Assembly (NCBI GenBank): GCA_031281275.1
Contig: JAITFP010000032.1
Location: forward strand, 1 to 42,294
DNA: 42,294 nt
Direction of reading: 5' to 3'
From: Candidatus Fibrimonadaceae bacterium
Lineage (GTDB): Bacteria > Fibrobacterota > Fibrobacteria > Fibrobacterales > Fibrobacteraceae
Shown in pieces: positions 40,845-42,294 of the stretch. Each line of letters starts with the position of its first letter. The first letter of the stretch is position 1. The notes beneath the pieces were generated by a model, which saw only the letters and a program-made list of their open reading frames with translations, made no database searches and was not told the origin of the DNA. The position numbers were made by a program, and so were the translations under genes.

Positions 40845-40957
40845 CACGCTGCATAAAAAATGCCATATTAAAGGAGCTTCCACCGCAGGCTCTCGTACGG
40901 GCAACCCTACGTGGTTGCCCTCAAAACAACCCGGCATATTTACACGTAAAATATTAA
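40841..40957 (+). CDS. Possible 38-residue ORF with hairpin
   Basis: An ATG overlapping the stop of the fused kinase gene (ATGA) opens 38 codons (MTRCIKNAILKELPPQALVR then ATLRGCPQNNPAYLHVKY). It spans the hairpin at 40899 and ends 12 bp before the poly-C tract. Coupled translation is possible, but nothing else supports a protein; it could simply be the RNA leader region of the repeat element. Confidence 0.25.
   Translation: MTRCIKNAILKELPPQALVRATLRGCPQNNPAYLHVKY
40899..40920. other. Perfect 8-bp hairpin before the poly-C tract
   Basis: GGGCAACC / GGTTGCCC around a 6-nt loop. No U-tract follows on the plus strand, so it is not a clear intrinsic terminator. Confidence 0.6.
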
Positions 40958-40965
40958 TATAAACA

Positions 40966-40996
40966 TTTGCCCCCCCCCCCCCCCCCCCTACAAAAG
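40966..40996 (+). promoter_or_regulatory. Poly-C(19) tract between promoter-like elements
   Basis: Nineteen C residues (40970-40988) separate TTTG (40966-40969) from TACAAAAG (40989-40996). As TTGCCC-16-TACAAA it resembles a sigma70 promoter; as TTTG-19-TA it resembles the Bacteroidota -33/-7 spacing. Any slippage of the tract would change the spacer length, which is a classical phase-variation arrangement. The tract may also be an assembly error in length. Confidence 0.55.
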
Positions 40997-41017
40997 CCTA
41001 TGTAAAACCGCTAGCCA

Positions 41018-41269
41018 CAGCCGGAAGCACGGCAAACAGTGTTCAAGGCAGGTTTATGCTTGCCGAGAGTTCGGCAACTTGCTTTTTGTGCAGAAATATA
41101 CTTGCCGAAGTTCCGGCAACCTGCTTTTGGGGGAAATTTACACTTGCCGAACATCCGGCAACCCCATTTTTGGACAAATTCACACTTGCCGAAGCTCCGG
41201 CAACCGCATTTTTGAACAAATTCACACTTGCCGAACATCCGGCAACCACATTTTTAGCCCCAAAACCAC
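41018..41269 (+). repeat. Six tandem 42-bp units, each with a hairpin
   Basis: The inverted repeat TTGCCG-6 nt-CGGCAA begins at 41018 (degenerate, CAGCCG), 41060, 41102, 41144, 41186 and 41228, always exactly 42 bp apart. Between hairpins the units share a CAANCNCATTTTTGNACAAA-like spacer that becomes more similar in later units; the last unit diverges after the first half. 42 bp is four helical turns, so the hairpins face one side of the DNA. It lies between the poly-C tract and the DUF6261 gene and also encodes a 14-residue protein repeat. Confidence 0.9.
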
Positions 41270-41292
41270 CTAAACAAAGGAGTAACCAATGA
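41056..41292 (+). CDS. Leader ORF with 14-residue repeats (LAExPATxFxxKFT)
   Basis: 78 codons from ATG 41056 (AAGG/AGG-like Shine-Dalgarno ahead). The 42-bp repeats encode five units of 14 residues with the consensus L-A-E-x-P-A-T-x-F-x-x-K-F-T, ending in KPPKQRSNQ. The TGA stop overlaps the ATG of the DUF6261-type gene (ATGA), and a second Shine-Dalgarno AAAGGAG lies within it, so translation of this ORF could control the next one. The other frames of the array are open too, so protein selection is not proven. Confidence 0.45.
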   Translation: MLAESSATCFLCRNILAEVPATCFWGKFTLAEHPATPFLDKFTLAEAPATAFLNKFTLAEHPATTFLAPKPPKQRSNQ

Positions 41293-42053
41293 AAATCAAC
41301 AAAATTGATTTTAGAAACCTGCGCAATGACGCGCATTTCCAGTTCCACACCGAGTTCCGCGACCTCGTGGTGCAACACAACCCCGAAACCCTCAAAATCA
41401 AACCCCAGTTTGACGGCTATCTGCCACTATACAATAGGGTGGACGACGCCCTCAAAAAGATAGTAAAAAGCGAATTCACAGCCAAAATACACGAAGCGGA
41501 CAAGGCGAGAGACGAAATCTATCTGGGAATGTCAGAAACCGCCGCCGCCGCACTTAGGCACTTCAACCCCAGTGTTCGGCAAGCCGCAGAGAGGCTAAAA
41601 ATACTATTTGACACATACGGCAATGTAGCCAGCAAGCCGCTGAACGAAGAAACATCGGCTATATACAATATATTGCAGGAATTGAAAGGCAAATACTCTG
41701 CCGATACGGCGAGCATAGGAATAAGCCAATGGGTAGCCGAGCTGGAAACCCGCAATAAAACATTCGAAGCCTTGGTAAAAGAGCGTTTTGACGAGACCGC
41801 CCACAGAACCGACATAGTTCTGCGCGAAGCACGTGGCAAGCTGGACGAATCCTATCGCATAATCATAGAGCGGTTGAATGCCCTTGCGGTTGTTGAGGGC
41901 GAAGCCGCTTACGAAGCCTTTATGAGAACGCTCAATGCGGTTGTTGCCAAGTATGCGGTGAAGCACCATCGCCATCGTCTGAACCCCGATTCGCCCGATT
42001 CACCCGATTCACAGGATAATGGCACTAATACGCAGAATTGGGGGACTGTATGA
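41289..42053 (+). CDS. DUF6261-type helical protein
   Basis: 254 residues, almost entirely helical. It starts MKINKIDFRNLRNDAHFQFH, with RLKILFDTYGNVASKPLNEE and LQELKGKYSADTASIGISQW in the middle. This matches a family of unknown function common in Bacteroidota and Fibrobacterota that I recall as DUF6261. The C-terminus has an SPDSPDS-type low-complexity tail. AAAGGAG lies 6 nt before the ATG. It is coupled by ATGA overlaps to the repeat-coded leader ORF upstream and to the CsgG-like paralogue downstream. The GC content is visibly higher than in the surrounding genes. Confidence 0.7.
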   Translation: MKINKIDFRNLRNDAHFQFHTEFRDLVVQHNPETLKIKPQFDGYLPLYNRVDDALKKIVKSEFTAKIHEADKARDEIYLGMSETAAAALRHFNPSVRQAAERLKILFDTYGNVASKPLNEETSAIYNILQELKGKYSADTASIGISQWVAELETRNKTFEALVKERFDETAHRTDIVLREARGKLDESYRIIIERLNALAVVEGEAAYEAFMRTLNAVVAKYAVKHHRHRLNPDSPDSPDSQDNGTNTQNWGTV

Positions 42054-42294
42054 GGAGTAATGGTGTTTTTTCGGTTATTCTTTTGATGTTGTTTGCCCTT
42101 GCTGCTTATGGGCAGGTACAGGAGAGAGTAGCCATTATCAATACTTTGGATGACCGCGATTCCATAGGGTTTTCCGAGCTTACTTACCTAACCGACAGGC
42201 TCCGTGAGACGGCGGTTAATGTTCTGCCTAGCGAGCGGTTCGGGGTGATGACAACCGAGAGCATAGTTGCTTTTCTTGGGTCAATGGAGAACAC
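42050..42294 (+). CDS. Secreted CsgG/LpoB-like paralogue, 5' part (paralogue C)
   Basis: The gene starts at ATG 42050, overlapping the stop of the DUF6261-type gene, and runs past the right edge. The visible 81 codons give a signal peptide (about 1-21, AAYGQ) and the same opening as paralogues A and B (ERVAIINTLDDRDS, DRLRETAVNVLP, RFGVMTTESIVAFLGS). DNA identity with paralogue A is high in this part. Confidence 0.8.
   Translation, partial: MRSNGVFSVILLMLFALAAYGQVQERVAIINTLDDRDSIGFSELTYLTDRLRETAVNVLPSERFGVMTTESIVAFLGSMEN

Noticed and set aside
41018-41269. CRISPR array
   Set aside because: The units are similar along their whole 42 bp, including the parts that would be spacers, and no cas genes are near.
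41011-41378. Minus-strand ORFs across the 42-bp array giving Cys/Gly-rich repeats
   Set aside because: All frames of a 42-bp repeat without stops are open; the minus-strand ORFs lack start signals and collide with the DUF6261-type gene.

Overview
The window looks like a chromosome segment of a Fibrobacterota bacterium (Fibrobacter or the related Fibromonas lineage). Three proteins carry FISUMP domains (Fibrobacter succinogenes major paralogous domain), secreted proteins have poly-serine linkers, and LolA-, MlaD-, TonB-receptor- and patatin/barrel-type proteins show a Gram-negative double membrane. The DNA is AT-rich. No rRNA, tRNA, CRISPR array or transposase was recognised.

Layout. 0-4.3 kb: an MlaD/MCE lipid-transport protein, a secreted CsgG-like paralogue, an orphan antitoxin-like gene, an Hsp20 chaperone with a sigma54-like promoter, a 48-codon membrane protein, and prfB with the classical +1 frameshift. 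4.3-18.3 kb: a complete aryl polyene (APE) pigment cluster. Thirteen closely packed genes run rightward: two ACPs, a membrane protein, a ligase-dehydratase fusion, an acyltransferase, a Tyr/Phe/His ammonia-lyase, a thioesterase, a LolA-like protein, an MMPL exporter, KS, DH, KR and KS, followed by a methyltransferase. A chain-length-factor-like half-KS and a PlsC-like acyltransferase converge on them. Together they would make, extend and export an aryl-polyene acyl chain to the outer membrane. 18.2-24.1 kb: a parvulin chaperone, a glycosyltransferase, a MagIII-type DNA glycosylase, a TonB-dependent receptor-like protein and a catalytically degenerate uracil-DNA-glycosylase-like protein.

24.1-28.7 kb: a leftward surface-protein region with FISUMP lipoproteins, a second CsgG-like paralogue, two tiny lipoproteins and a four-domain FISUMP protein. 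28.7-32.1 kb: an accessory patch with a PvuRts1I/AbaSI-like modification-dependent endonuclease in an operon with a second PD-(D/E)XK protein. This operon is bracketed by two identical 28-bp terminator copies and surrounded by small and decaying toxin-antitoxin-like genes. 32.1-40.9 kb: a large Ig-repeat lipoprotein, a patatin/barrel protein whose patatin active site is lost, murB, coaE, a phosphohexomutase and a fused MurU-AmgK-like enzyme of muropeptide recycling.

40.9-42.3 kb: the most unusual part. A 19-C homopolymer sits between promoter-like elements. Downstream are six hairpin-bearing repeats of exactly 42 bp, which also encode a 14-residue-repeat leader ORF. The leader stop overlaps the start of a DUF6261-type gene (ATGA), and that gene's stop in turn overlaps the start of a third CsgG-like paralogue that runs off the window.

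Two genome-wide habits are visible. Many genes have a TATATT-like -10 box only 6-8 nt before the start codon and no Shine-Dalgarno, which suggests leaderless mRNAs. Short tandem heptamer repeats of several unrelated words are scattered through genes and spacers.
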